A stretch of DNA of 64,000 nucleotides from Hymenopus coronatus. Taxonomy: Eukaryota > Arthropoda > Insecta > Mantodea > Hymenopodidae. Numbering within the stretch: the stretch's first letter is position 1; each line of letters begins with the position of its first letter. Position numbers and translations under genes: made by a program. The stretch is from assembly GCA_030762935.1 (NCBI GenBank), contig CM060898.1, positions 96,144,781 through 96,208,780 on the forward strand, given 5' to 3'. Below, in pieces: positions 53,850-64,000 of the stretch. The notes beneath the pieces are model-generated. The model had not been told where the DNA came from and did not search any database. It worked only from the letters and a program-made list of their open reading frames with translations.

Positions 53850-56700
53850 TTTGATCTAGAGATGTATTTCAAACATAGTTAAAACCAATTGTTGTTTAGT
53901 TATGCATAAATGCTGATAATTGTGAAGTTATTTTTATTTTATTATAATTTTAAAATATGAGTGAATCAATGTTCATACTTAAAACTTCAGTTACAACATC
54001 AAATTATAAAATCTTGGAATGCTTTCTAGTTGTGACTATTTAAGGATGGGCGTCATGATTGGAATATATGTCCAGCCAACTGACCATTCTTATTGGCGAG
54101 TAGTCCTTCCTTTTTGTTCATCTCATGATTTTGTCCAGTTTCTTTAAGTCTTAAATTTCAGAAAAACCTAAAGTGAATGTAGTAAATACCTTGCTCAGTC
54201 CTCTGTTTATTTATTTTATTTATTCTCTGCTAAGCTATTTTGTAAGAGACTTCTTAATTGGATACTGGGTCAATTTTGGCAAGTGCTCTAAATTTGGTTA
54301 AAAGTTGCTTGTTGAGTTGGCAGACATGAAAAAAAAATGTAGAGTACTTACAAAAGGTGTTGAAAATGATCCCGGCTTATATGTAGTGCAATATTTAGGG
54401 AAATTCTGCTCCATTATCCTACCTCTGTAGTTCACATATAGTTGAGATATTTCAATTTTGTTAGCTACACTTAATAAGTTTGCTGGAATACTCTGACCAA
54501 CTGAGCTGAAAAGAATGCCTGAGATAACTTCTGAGTATAGTACAGCTTTTTGTGGTCTTAGAACAAAGTTTAAGATTTTTCTTAAATATGAAGCTTTAAC
54601 TTATGTGACCTTTATAATGTCTTTCTGAAAACTCATAATAAACAGCAGCTTTTCATTGAAATATCTTTAAAGTAGAAAATACAATTTGATGTTAAGATTT
54701 GTGTTAAAGACAGGCTTTAACTTCATGTAGTAGTATAATCCAAAAAGCTTTGTTAAATTTCTACATGATTGAATATTTGTTAAAAGTGTACAATTGCAGA
54801 ATCTTTGAGAGTTATAAATTGTTTCACATAATGCTAATACACATACCTATTTTAGGTTAGTGACTTTGCAGTTGCTGTGAAATTTTAATATGCTGTTTTT
54901 ATAATGTTTCTTTTCCTTCTTTATATATATATTACATACAGAGTGTGCTTTAGGAATGAAGAATACTTAGAAAATGTGTAATAATGCCAATTTTTATCCT
55001 TCTGAAAACTAACTCTAAAATTCTGATTGTAGTACATATATATAAAAACATTCTCCGCAATATACAAATTATAGCTTTTTCGTGAAACAATATTAAAGCT
55101 CCAACTTCTACAATAATAAACACCAATTTAAGGTGTTTGTTGAATAATTATGACTATCCAATCTTACAATCATCTGCTGTGGTTCATATTAGTGTGATAC
55201 AAATTGAATACTTTACTGAATAAAATTACAAATAATGAAATGGCATTAAAAATGTTAATGTCTTAATATTGGTGTTGGTGTGGTTGATTCTTGAGACTGA
55301 AAGCTAAATAATGTGTACTTTCAAATTGCTGTAAATCATATATTTTCAAAAGAATGATAAACAAACATACTGATGGGGGTTATTGTGCATGGCTTATTAC
55401 TTTAAATAGTATTTAAGTAAAATATACAGAGGATACTATTTCATTTCTTATGTTAAAATAGAAGTCAAGTTAATGTTTTGGGTGGAGGGAGGCAGCTTGT
55501 ATCAAATTCAATAGTGCAATTAATTTCTATAAACTGCACATATATCAAACCAAAGAATATAATGATAAAGCATCAAAGATAGTTTTATTGCAACTGCCGT
55601 ATTACAAAATAATTTGTTTCTGAAATGTAAAAGGGGGAAAAAAGATTGATGCCATGAGCAGAGAGTACAACTGCAGTTGATTTAACTCTGTTATTCAAGC
55701 ATTTGCAACTTTTTTCTCCTTAAATGGAAGTCCTAGATTAAAGCCTTTAAATGTTAGACACCAGATATTGTCTAGTTATTATAGCAGCTTAAAATCATTG
55801 AAGTAAAACATGAAGCATTTGACCATATTTATATACTGTATATTATACAACAAGCTGGTAATAAACATTGCTCACAAAGACAAATGATGTATTTGTAATT
55901 TTATTTTCCTTGTTATGGATAGATCTAAAACCCTCCAAATCATCCATAAAGAATAAACTTAAGAAGTACAGCAAAATATCCATACTGGGGAAGCAAAAGG
56001 GCATATGTCCAATTTTGTCAATTTCAAGGTATTCATACTTTTGTGACAACCTCCAATTCACAATAGTTTTTTTGTGACTTAGGTGGGATGTGGGACATCC
56101 GCCTTTCATCTAAATTCTAGAATAAGTTCTTGCACTTTGCTGGGAGTATGTGAAGCTTTTGTATTTCTCTCTTCAAGGGACAGCTTACATTGTGCTGTTT
56201 TCTTGTTTAATGTGGTGGTTTATCCCAGCGACCATCAAATCAGATGTTATTGAAGCTTTATTAGGGAGGAAGTGAGTTTCATAATACAAGAATTATAATG
56301 AGTTTTTTCAAGATGTATCTTGTCCAAAAAGTTTCTTATACAGAAGGTAATTAAAATTATGCAAATTTTGCTGTGTAAATTTAGTAATGTATTTCTTTTA
56401 TCTAGTATATGTGTCATATTGCAAAATCTTATTATTAAAGGATAATTAAGTTTTTCATACCAATGATCTATAATTGCATATGCATCATTATTGTTATTAT
56501 GATAATGTTTAATATTTTTAGAATATGAAATTACTAAAGAAGGTGAATTTGGAAAAAAAGTATCCCAAGCCAGAACTCTCATACCTAGCAAGAAGAAGTT
56601 TTAAAAGATATCTATGATGTTTTTGGTTGTGATTTCTCTGATGTGGACCCTAATTATGAATTTGAGAGCAGTAGATAACAGTTCTGAGGAGCTATGTTTG
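53850..56700. other. Intergenic DNA, no gene recognised
   Basis: No recognisable coding, RNA or repeat structure beyond short A/T runs. The 114-codon minus frame at 56247-56591 has no family motif. Confidence 0.4.
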
Positions 56701-56711
56701 CACATTGTTTT

Positions 56712-57590
56712 TTACTTTCTCTACACGTACTATGTACATAGCGTATAGAGAGGGCATTGTAATCCACCAAAAATTTGGCACCAAGATTTCACCGGAAATA
56801 TATGTTTTGGATCCCTCTGAATCCAAAAAAGGATTTCTGGTAAAGGTCCATGTGTGTGTGTGGGGGTGGGTGGGGGTGCGCATGTGTGTTTGTGGGTTGT
56901 GGTTTAACGAAAAGACTGTTAAATACCAAACTTGGTATTTAAGTTTGGTATCTTGCAAGGATGCGACACTAAGATTTTCAAGAAAATCCCCCCACCCCCA
57001 ACTTCCCTTTACATGGAACTTTTTTCAAAAATTTTTATTTTCTCAAAAATGGCTCTAATGATTTTGATTAAAATATTGTAGATTAAATATATTTACGTGA
57101 CAAATAATTTGTATTTGAATTTTCTGGGAATAGCCTCTGAAGACTACTTTATTCTGGATGAACTATACGGAAGTTTGTGTAACTGCAAAACCGTAAGAGA
57201 TAGACAAAAACTTACCACACCATAAATGTAGAGTACATTAAAACACAATTTATGTTATATAATTTTATTTCGTGGAGTTGATCGTTTTTGAGATATTCCT
57301 TGTTTTTGGTTTCAGCTTTAAAAACCCACTTTTCTCATACGGGAATTTATCACCTGTCTATACAAATAAAGAAACTTCAGTCACATAGCAACCAGCTTTT
57401 GATTATTAGTTTAGCCTATACTACTCCCTTATTACTCTTCTGCTTACAAGGAAGCAAGTAATAAGACTATTTGTGTTAATTTTTTTCTCGATTAACATGA
57501 AGTAAATAGAAGCATAAGCTTTTTAACAATAATTTGTTGCAGAGATGTAGTGAAAGTCATGTGAATTTATCACATCAGATTTTCTACTAT
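56712..57590 (+). repeat. Repeat R, complete reference-quality copy (plus)
   Basis: Head TACTTTCTCTACACGTACTA TGTACATAGCGTATAGAGAG; GCACCAAGATTTCACCGGAA ATATATGTTTTGG; GT-rich microsatellite (56851-56890); palindrome AATACCAAACTTGGTATTTA AGTTTGG (56920-56948); CAAGAAAATCCCCCCACCCC CAACTTCCCTTTACATGG; TTTTGATTAAAATATTG; TAATAAGACTATTTGTG; tail GTAGTGAAAGTCATGTGAAT TTATCACATCAGATTTT. About 880 bp, no long open frame. Confidence 0.9.
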
Positions 57591-57689
57591 AAGCTCCTCA
57601 TGTAATATTCTAAATTAGTCCAGGACATTTATAAAATAAATACTATAATAATACTACTATTGAAAATTGCAAATATTAAGAATATCAGT

Positions 57690-58373
57690 ATAATCTATTT
57701 CAGAATGCCAAAACAACACACCAACTAATAACATTAATAGCAACATTAAATAAAGAAACAAGGCACAAAGAGAATCCTGGACTACTCAACTTGGAAATGC
57801 AATATTGGTAAGAAAGAAAAAAAAAATGCATGATTTACCCTACAAATTTCCAAAGACTGGAAAATGTGCAGTAGCATGTACACTCAAACTTCCTTAAAAA
57901 TTAGACAGTAATGTTGAAGAAGCTATCTGAAGACCAAAGAGCTTTAATTTTTATTCATTTTGGAACAACTCCTCTTCTTGGGAGCAAAAATCAGGTTGTG
58001 GCCGGTCTTGTAAATGAAGTACCCAAAAATAGTCTGGGTCCCAAGGAAATGACAATTCTGGAAGAAGGATGATGATAAAACTTTATACAGGCACTTAAGT
58101 TGGACGAAAAAGTAATCCCATGTACAAAAAATGTTTTTGAACACTTTGTCTATAAAATTGTTAGAGTTTCAGTTGCAGAAAACAAATTTGGAACAGTATT
58201 TTCTGATAAAAGAGGCAAGTCAGAATCCAGTAATACCAGAGGAGACTATAAGAGAATCTGTTAGGGAATATTTTTCAAGGTTCCCAAACTATGAAAGTCA
58301 TTATTCCAGAGCAAGAACCAAGGGAAACTACCTTGGACTTCATCTCAACCTTTCTATTATGTATAGAGCATAA
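57690..58373 (+). pseudogene. DNA-transposon-like protein relic of unassigned family
   Basis: Across frames the + strand reads LKKLSEDQRALIFIHFGTTPLLGS (about 57913-57985) and, in an open frame to 58373, QNPVIPEETIRESVREYFSR FPNYESHYSRARTKGNYLGL HLNLSIMYRA. The 'R..FPxxESHYxR....YL...L.I..MY' pattern and an upstream 'LSEDQR..IF..F' block occur together in transposon-like proteins of several invertebrates, as I recall them. The function is not known to me. Stops and frameshifts indicate decay. Confidence 0.45.
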
Positions 58374-58375
58374 GA

Positions 58376-58445
58376 ATAATCTTTTACAAGAAAAGTTTGC
58401 AGAATGCTAGAGAAAGTCATGTGAATGGAACACATCAGATTTTTA
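58376..58445 (+). repeat. Repeat R, tail only
   Basis: AATAATCTTTTACAAGAAAA GTTTGCAGAATGCTAGAGAA AGTCATGTGAATGGAACACA TCAGATTTTT. It starts directly after the stop codon of the transposon-like frame. Confidence 0.75.
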
Positions 58446-58735
58446 ATTTCTTTACACCATATTTACAATGTACACGGTGGATAGAGAAGGTACTGCATTC
58501 AACCCAAAAATGTGATACCAAGATTTCACCCCCCTGAATAAAAGAAAAAAGAAAGTATTTTTAGAAACATGTTCGCATGTGTAAGTGTGTGTGTGTGTCT
58601 GTAACTGTGGGCAGCATAGCTAAAAAATGAAGAGTCTATTAAATACCAAACTTGGTATTTAAGTTCAGTATCTTCCAAGGATGCAACATGAAATTTTTCA
58701 TAAGTGTTTTCATCTTGATAATTCATGACCGGAGC
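58446..58735 (+). repeat. Repeat R, 3'-truncated copy (plus)
   Basis: Head CTTTACACCATATTTACAAT GTACACGGTGGATAGAGAAG, GATACCAAGATTTCACC, a GT microsatellite near 58585, AATACCAAACTTGGTATTTA AGTTCAG, and break at about 58735. Confidence 0.8.
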
Positions 58736-58877
58736 GAAGCGACAAGAATTTTTCTACCCATCCTCTTACAAGCTTATTAATCTATCTCAATTTACTATAT
58801 CTCCTTTTGAGAAGCAGGATATTCACAAAGCATTTTTGTTGCATCCTATTTGTTGCAAACTTCTTTACTTCATACCA

Positions 58878-60752
58878 TTTTTACTTTATACATGCTATAG
58901 ATAGTGTGTGTAGAGAAGGTATTGTATTGCACCCAAAAATTTGACACCAAGATTTCACCAGGAATATATGTTTTGATACCTCCGTAGTAAAAAAAAAAAA
59001 AACGTTTTTAGAAAAATTGCCCATCTATGTATGTGGCGGGTGGCAGCATAGCTCAAAATCAAAAAGTCCATAAATACCAAACTTTGTATTCAAGTTCAGT
59101 ATCTTCCAAGGATGCAACACAAAAATTTTCCAGAACATCCCCACATCTCCAACTACCCTTTACATCGAAAACATTTCGAAAATTTGATGTTCTCAAAAAT
59201 GGCTCTAATGATTTTGATTTAAATGTCGCATATTAAAGATATCTACATGATAAATAAAATGTAATCTTGAATTTTCTGGCAATAGTTTCTGAAGACTACT
59301 TTATTCTGGATGAATTTTGTGGATTTTGCATAACTGGTAGACCGTAAGATACAGACAAAAGCTACTTCTTCTTCAACTTCCCTAGTCTGCCACTATTGTG
59401 GTGTTAGGGGAATGCCTCGAATCCATTTCCTGAACTCAATTTTATCCTCCACCAATCTATTAAGCTGATCCCAAGTCTTTCCGCTATTTACTACCACTCT
59501 TTTGATCCCTTCTTCCCAGGTTATCCTCGGTCTTGCTATTGGATTTTTTCCCATAATCTGATGTATCTTCTGGTCTATATTCATCCTTTTTACATGCCCA
59601 AACCATGTAAGCTGTCTATCTTCAATCCGCTTCCTCATAGATGGTTCTTTTAGTTCCTCTCCTATCTTTTCATTCCTAACTCTTATCTCGCCATGTCTTT
59701 CTTGCTATTCTTCTTCTTAGGCTTTTCATTTGCATTGCATTTACCATGCTTAACCCATTTTTAGTTACTACCCAGCTTTCACTTCCGTAAACAAGCACTG
59801 TTTCTATCACTACATTATATACTCTGGTTTTCGTCCTTTTATCTACTTCTTTTTTCCCAAGAACACATCTGCTTAACGCATAATATGCCTTGGTAGTTTT
59901 CTCTACATGCTTTTTTATTTCTTTGTGTAATTTACTGGTTTGGTGTACCACTGTTCCTAAGTACTCATAACTTTCAACTTGTTCTAGCTGCTGTCCATCC
60001 TTTTCTATCTTAATCTCTTTTATCTGATCTTCAGCCCTGGCTACCATCATTACTTTATCTTATTTTATTTTACTGTCATCCCTCTTTCCTTAAGTGTTTC
60101 TATCCATTCTATTATTGCATATTTCAGCTTACTTTTTGCCATCAATACTATGTCATCAGCATAAGTTAAGACCTGACAATATATAGGTTTTAAATTCCAC
60201 ATTCCTACTACTGACTTACTAGTTCTCATTTTACAGGTCTTCATTACTTCATCCATGAACATTGTAAATATCTAGTATTGGGCTTAAACTATCCCCTTGT
60301 TTAACACATTTTTTCCATTGGGAAGGTTCCGAGGTCCTACCTTTTAATCTTACAATGCCTTTTACATTCTTGAATGTAGTTTTGATAGCTCTTAGACAAA
60401 AACTTACTTAATAGAAAATGTAGAGCTCGTTAAAAAACACAGTTTGTGTTACATACATTTTTTCGTGGAGTTGATCGTTTTTGAGATATTCCTTGTTATT
60501 GGTTTCAGCTATAAAATACTTTTCTCATATGGGAATTTGTCAACTCAATCACATAGCAACCAGCTTTTGACTATCACTTTAACCTATGGTACTCCCTTAT
60601 TCCCCTTCTACTTGCATGGAAGCAAGTAATAGGACGATTTCTGCTAATTTATTCTCGATTATCATGAAGTAAATAGAAGAATAAGCTTTTTAACAAAAAT
60701 TTGTTGTAGAGCTGTAGAGAAAGTCATGTGAATGGAACACATCAGATTTTTT
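58878..60752 (+). repeat. Repeat R, complete copy (plus) split by a LINE
   Basis: Head TTTACTTTATACATGCTATA GATAGTGTGTGTAGAGAAGG; GACACCAAGATTTCACCAGG; TTTTGATTTAAATGTCGC; then after ACAGACAAAAGCT (59351-59363) the insertion; resumes AGACAAAAACTTACTTAATA at about 60392; tail GTAGAGAAAGTCATGTGAAT GGAACACATCAGATTTTT ends at 60752. Confidence 0.85.
59364..60391 (-). mobile_element. RTE/BovB-like LINE fragment nested in repeat R
   Basis: Minus-strand, N to C: VLTYADDIVLMAKSKLKYAI (reverse transcriptase motif C, about 60180-60120); KIEKDGQQLEQVESYEYLGTVV; KAYYALSRCVLGKKEVDKRT; VLVYGSESWVV; SLRRRIARKTW (59700-59990); then MRKRIEDRQLTWFGHVKRMN and ARPRITWEEGIKR (59640-59500). This order is the RT thumb and C-terminus of RTE-type LINEs. 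Only the last ~1.03 kb is present (5' truncated), as normal. AGACAAAA[G/A]CT flanks both sides. Confidence 0.82.
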
Positions 60753-60769
60753 TCTTTAGGGAGATTACT

Positions 60770-61430
60770 TACCTTTATAGCAAATGTTGAAAATGTCCCC
60801 CATCCTCCATAAGGTACAACTCAACACGTCGTACTGGCCATCGCCCTCCGTGGTGTAATGGTTACCATAATGACTTCATATACCCAAGGTCGCGGGTTCA
60901 AACCCGGCGGAGGAACGCTGGATTTTTCGGGAAGTAAAGCCATTGGTCCCGTGTCGTAGATTTACGGCGCGTAAAAAAACGTCAAGCCTGATAGAGAGGC
61001 CTCTGAGCAAAATTAAGCGGTCTTTCACGCCCAGTATAGAATGGGACACTGAGAGCCACATCAGTTAAAGAGCGTCCATAAATAAAACGCCGTTTACATT
61101 TTTGTTGTACTGGCCACTTGTTGGAGGACTCTGTCGTCAATAGCTTGAGTCTCCTTTGTGATGTTGGGCTTCAGACCGTCCAATGTCTGGGGACGTGTGG
61201 CGTAAACCCTGTCAAGTAACCCCATAGAAAGAAGTCCGGCGATGTCAAATCTGGAGATCTCTGTGGCTACAGGTTCCTGGAAATTATCCGGTCGTCAAAG
61301 AAACTTGCAATTAGGTTCATGGATTCATTTGATGTATGGCATGTAGCGCCATCTTGCTGAAAATATCCTTGACTTAGCTCTACATCGTACTGCATTTTCA
61401 CATTGACTACAAGAACAAAATGTCGGAATA
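60770..61430 (-). pseudogene. IS630/mariner-like transposase relic, C-terminal part, split by a SINE
   Basis: Minus-strand: VELSQGYFQQDGATCHTS (61410-61350, catalytic Asp of QQDGA kept), FFDDRIISRNL, PQRSPDLTSPDFFLWGYL (61265-61215, second/third catalytic region), frameshift, DRVYATRPQTLDGLKPNITK ETQAIDDRVLQQVASTT (to 61110), then beyond the SINE RRVELYLMEDGGHFQHLL (60830-60780). This is the C-terminus of a transposase group widespread in arthropods. One frameshift, one stop and a SINE inactivate it. Confidence 0.85.
60841..61106 (+). mobile_element. SINE family S3, complete copy with exact 10-bp target duplication
   Basis: GTACTGGCCA occurs at 60831-60840 and 61107-61116. The element begins TCGCCCTCCGTGGTGTAATG GTTACC (A box) with GCGGGTTCAAACCCGGCGGA GG (B box). 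The tRNA-like acceptor arms CCTCCG and CGGAGG can pair. The body contains GGTCCCGTGTCGTAGATTTA and TTTCACGCCCAGTATAGAAT GGGACA; the 3' end is AGTTAAAGAGCGTCCATAAA TAAAACGCC. Little divergence in the boxes: young copy. Confidence 0.92.
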
Positions 61431-61734
61431 GCTGCCAACAATGCAATTAGGAATAAAACAAACATCTGCGCATCTAGTGACAAGGAATCGAAACTCCAGA
61501 ACATTCTGCTTAATTTGGTGCTAAAATTGGATCATTGTATAAGTTTCCAACGGAATAATTAAAGAAAGATATGTGTCAGTTCTACACAAATCATAAATCA
61601 CTCTATATTATAAGATGATATGAAATGGAAAATATTAATGTATGACTTCGAAAAAAAATATATATCGGTTGTCGCCGTTTGGAAAGTCGTGATAATACAA
61701 AAAGAAAATATTTCCAATTTAACTTATTTTTTGT

Positions 61735-63720
61735 AGATCAGGTCGATTCTCCTGTCTTTCAAAGTTGCAAATCTGTCAATATCATCTAAAAGTAGGTTTT
61801 TCTTGCAGCTCGCAGAGAAGATATCTATGAACAGGAAAGTTGGACAGGGATGACAACCATTGTTGTGAAACAGTGTTCCTCAAGTAAGTTTTATACTTTT
61901 CAGCATGATAAACTTCTTTCCACGGATATTTTAGTGGATGGCAGAGATACCACAAGTGAACACAATTTATAAGCTTCCTGAAGTACATCTTGAGCTCTAT
62001 TTTGCTGCAAGATTTCTAAAGCCTTTAAACACTAATGTCACCATAATATGCATAAAACAATTCTAGCTCATTTTGTAGGTGCTGAGATTTCACCTAACTG
62101 TTTAGAGCAGATGAAGGAAAGTCCCGCGAATACTCCTTAAATTTAGTACTGTCTACCAGAGTTAAAAATGTTAGTTTTTGAAAATCTTGAAATCTAGTAT
62201 TTATTTGCGATACGATATGATCAATATTTCATAAAACAGATACTTGTACTTTCGAAAAAAAATCCTCGTCGATAATTTGGCATCGTGTATTATATGGTCC
62301 GAATTATTCCTCGCTTTTGCATCACGAAATGTGTTGATACAGTACTCCTTATGATTATTAAATCACATGTTTGTTGAATTATAGTTGCTCAATACTTTAT
62401 GTCCAAAGACTTCTTTTGTAGCACTTCAAAAAAAACAAGAGGTGAAAAATTAAATTCAAAATCATTAATTTTGCTGAAGAAACCTCTACATTCAGGGATA
62501 GATATGCTGTCGGATGCAGGATTGTTTACTATTTCCTCAAAAACCTCTTTTAAAACCTTCCAATTATCTACAACTGTTTTGACAGTTGGAAACACTTTTA
62601 CTTGTTTGACAAAATTAAATTCGCCCTCCTGGGCAGTGTGGTGGTAGCGTGTCTGCCTCGCATTCAACAGGTCGTGAGTTCGAACCTCGCTTAGGGTGAG
62701 TTGCTCGGATAAAGTTTTTTTTCGGGGTTTTCCCTTTTCCTAAGAAGACGAATGTCGAGTAACTTTGAGCTCCATGGACCTCGAGATCATTTGAGCATCA
62801 TTTCACCAATTTCATTCATCGTCCGATATGACCAACCAGGTTAAAGGACGTTAAGTTACAAAAAAAAAAATTAAATTCAAACGATGTGCTAAATAATGAA
62901 TGAAAATAGCCTACGGAACTTCGTCTTTCACTTTCGCCAGTAAGCCATTTAAGTGACTGGACATCACACTTGCACCATCATAACTCTGACCTATTAGTTT
63001 AATATGATAATTGAATTGTTGTAATGCATTATCTAATAGTTCAAACAATGCTTGTGCAGTACGATTGGCACTCATGTCACAAAAGCCTAAAAATTGCTTT
63101 ACTAATTTCGCATTTGAAGTTACAAACCTCACAACAATAGAACATTGGCAGTTTTGAGAAATAGCGGTTGTATCGTTAACTTGTATGGGGGAAAAAATTA
63201 TTTCAATTAGCTCTTTCCGTATGTGTAGACTAATGTAGACTAAAATACATTCAATTATTTCATTCTGAATGATCTTTGAGTCGCCGCTGAACTCCAATTT
63301 GATTCTGTCACAATTATTCTTAATTTCATCAGAACATACAGACAGCAGCGTATTAAGTTATTTGAAATAACCGCGATTATTTGATGAAACACTAGTCATG
63401 TCCTCGAAATGCTAACTCTTGTTTTCCTAATAATAAGTGCCAAAGATCCTATTTAAACGCACATTTTCATTAAATATTTTAATACTAATCGCAGCTGATT
63501 CCTGTAACGCATCGCGAATTGAGTTCAAATTCCTCTCGACCTGCTTCAGTTGTAACACGCGTTTTAAATGTTCTCTCGAATCTGCATATTTACGAAAAGC
63601 TCGTGTTGAGTTCACAAAATCTCCAAATCCTGTAGTATTCCAAACGTTTTTCTTTACTCCTAGTAAAAGACAGGCCCAGCAAATTTTGTAGAAATATGCT
63701 ACCGCATAACCACAAGTATT
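61735..63720 (-). pseudogene. hAT-type transposase relic of the ZMYM1-like/DUF4371 group, split by a SINE
   Basis: Minus-strand, N to C: a TTF-type N-terminus, YKICWACLLLGVKKNVWNTT GFGDFVNSTRAFRKYADSRE HLKRV (63700-63530); the DUF4371 core, QCSIVVRFVTSNAKLVKQFL GF and IKLIGQSYDGASVMSSHLNG LLAKVKDE (63160-62910); after the SINE, KVFPTVKTVVDNWKVLKEVF EEI and a Ser-rich stretch (62640-62389); KFKEYSRDFPSSALN (about 62150-62100); then the dimerisation end, KTYLRNTVSQQWLSSLSNFP VHRYLL and IDRFATLKDRRIDLI (61900-61740). Nearly the entire protein can be followed, with frameshifts. Known members gave rise to host ZMYM proteins. Confidence 0.82.
62623..62866 (+). mobile_element. SINE family S2, complete copy with target duplication
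   Basis: AAAATTAAATTC flanks both sides (62611-62622 and 62867-62878). Head GCAGTGTGGTGGTAGCGTGT CTGCCTCGC (A box), GTGAGTTCGAACCTC (B box), body TTTTTCGGGGTTTTCCC, GGACCTCGAGATCATTTGAG CATC, CATCGTCCGATATGACCAAC C, 3' end GGTTAAAGGACGTTAAGTTA C and poly(A). CpGs are intact, so this is a young copy. Confidence 0.92.
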
Positions 63721-64000
63721 CTTCTTACCACGTATTTTTCAAGTGTAGCTAATAAGACTACCCCGTTTTTTTTTAACAGAAACTAATAAATGAGGAGTGG
63801 ATCGATTAAATGTTAACAGATATGAGAATGGCGTTTCTAAAACACTGTAAATTAAGTCGTTTTCTGGATTCATTAATACTTGTAAAAACCACCAAACTGA
63901 AATTAATTTAACTAAATATTAATGTCTTTCTCAGACAAAAATTATCAACATTTAATCCACTACATACAACCAAACACACAGTATAACATTATACCTTGTT
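63721..64000. other. Window end, nothing recognised
   Basis: AT-rich sequence upstream of the hAT relic's reading direction; it could include that element's 5' end and inverted terminus, which I cannot identify without its partner. Confidence 0.3.

Noticed and set aside
60841..60915. Possible functional tRNA gene
   Set aside because: A and B boxes and acceptor arms are tRNA-like, but the anticodon arm is not a proper stem-loop, and the segment continues into a SINE body with a target duplication.

Overview
The window reads as nuclear DNA of a TE-rich invertebrate, most likely an arthropod (clade not resolved). It is AT-rich, has long introns, and is packed with decayed transposable elements and tRNA-derived SINEs. 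I see no bacterial-style operons, no rRNA and no intact tRNA gene. Only one host gene can be supported.

Host gene: a seven-coding-exon quinone oxidoreductase / zeta-crystallin homologue (CRYZ-like, NADPH-dependent MDR family) lies on the + strand from about 19.4 to 40.7 kb. Exons at 19416-19655, 19745-19914, 20165-20253, 28199-28413, 32938-33033, 37749-37904 and 40677-40685 join in frame to 324 residues. Introns 3 to 6 are 2.8 to 7.9 kb long and full of repeats, and intron 5 uses a GC-AG splice pair. A 2.15 kb fold-back and a nearly full-length antisense CR1-like LINE both lie in intron 3.

Layout. 0-19 kb: a Penelope-like GIY-YIG relic (0.2-0.6 kb), LINE C-terminal debris (3.8-4.1 kb), the first copy of a dispersed ~850 bp repeat ('family R', 8.8-9.7 kb), a Tc1 transposase relic (11 kb), a BED-finger hAT relic (11.8-14.05 kb), a LINE tail split by a SINE (14.2-15 kb), and another R copy split by another SINE (16.7-17.8 kb). 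19-41 kb: the CRYZ-like gene with intronic R copies, a CR1 LINE carrying an N-terminal 2A-like motif (23.5-27.6 kb), SINEs, a 1.0 kb Harbinger-like TIR element (34.7-35.7 kb), and a TIR element with internal tandem repeats (38.2-39.4 kb). 41-64 kb: no host gene recognised. It holds a second, inverted and interrupted copy of that TIR element (41.08-45.9 kb) with an RNase H relic inside it, a 1.4 kb pogo-like element bounded by TA (46.7-48.1 kb), SINEs, a decayed 115-bp tandem array (51 kb), more R copies (56.7-60.75 kb) with a nested RTE-like LINE, an IS630/mariner-like transposase relic split by a SINE (60.8-61.4 kb), and a ZMYM1/DUF4371-type hAT relic split by a SINE (61.7-63.7 kb).

The most distinctive signals are: family R, an apparently non-coding repeat with a palindromic head and at least ten copies here; the R-R fold-back in intron 3; the 2A-like N-terminus of the CR1 ORF1; the tandem-repeat-filled TIR element present twice in opposite orientation; and several clean nested insertions with target-site duplications that order the insertion events. 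All calls come from reading the sequence. No homology search was run.
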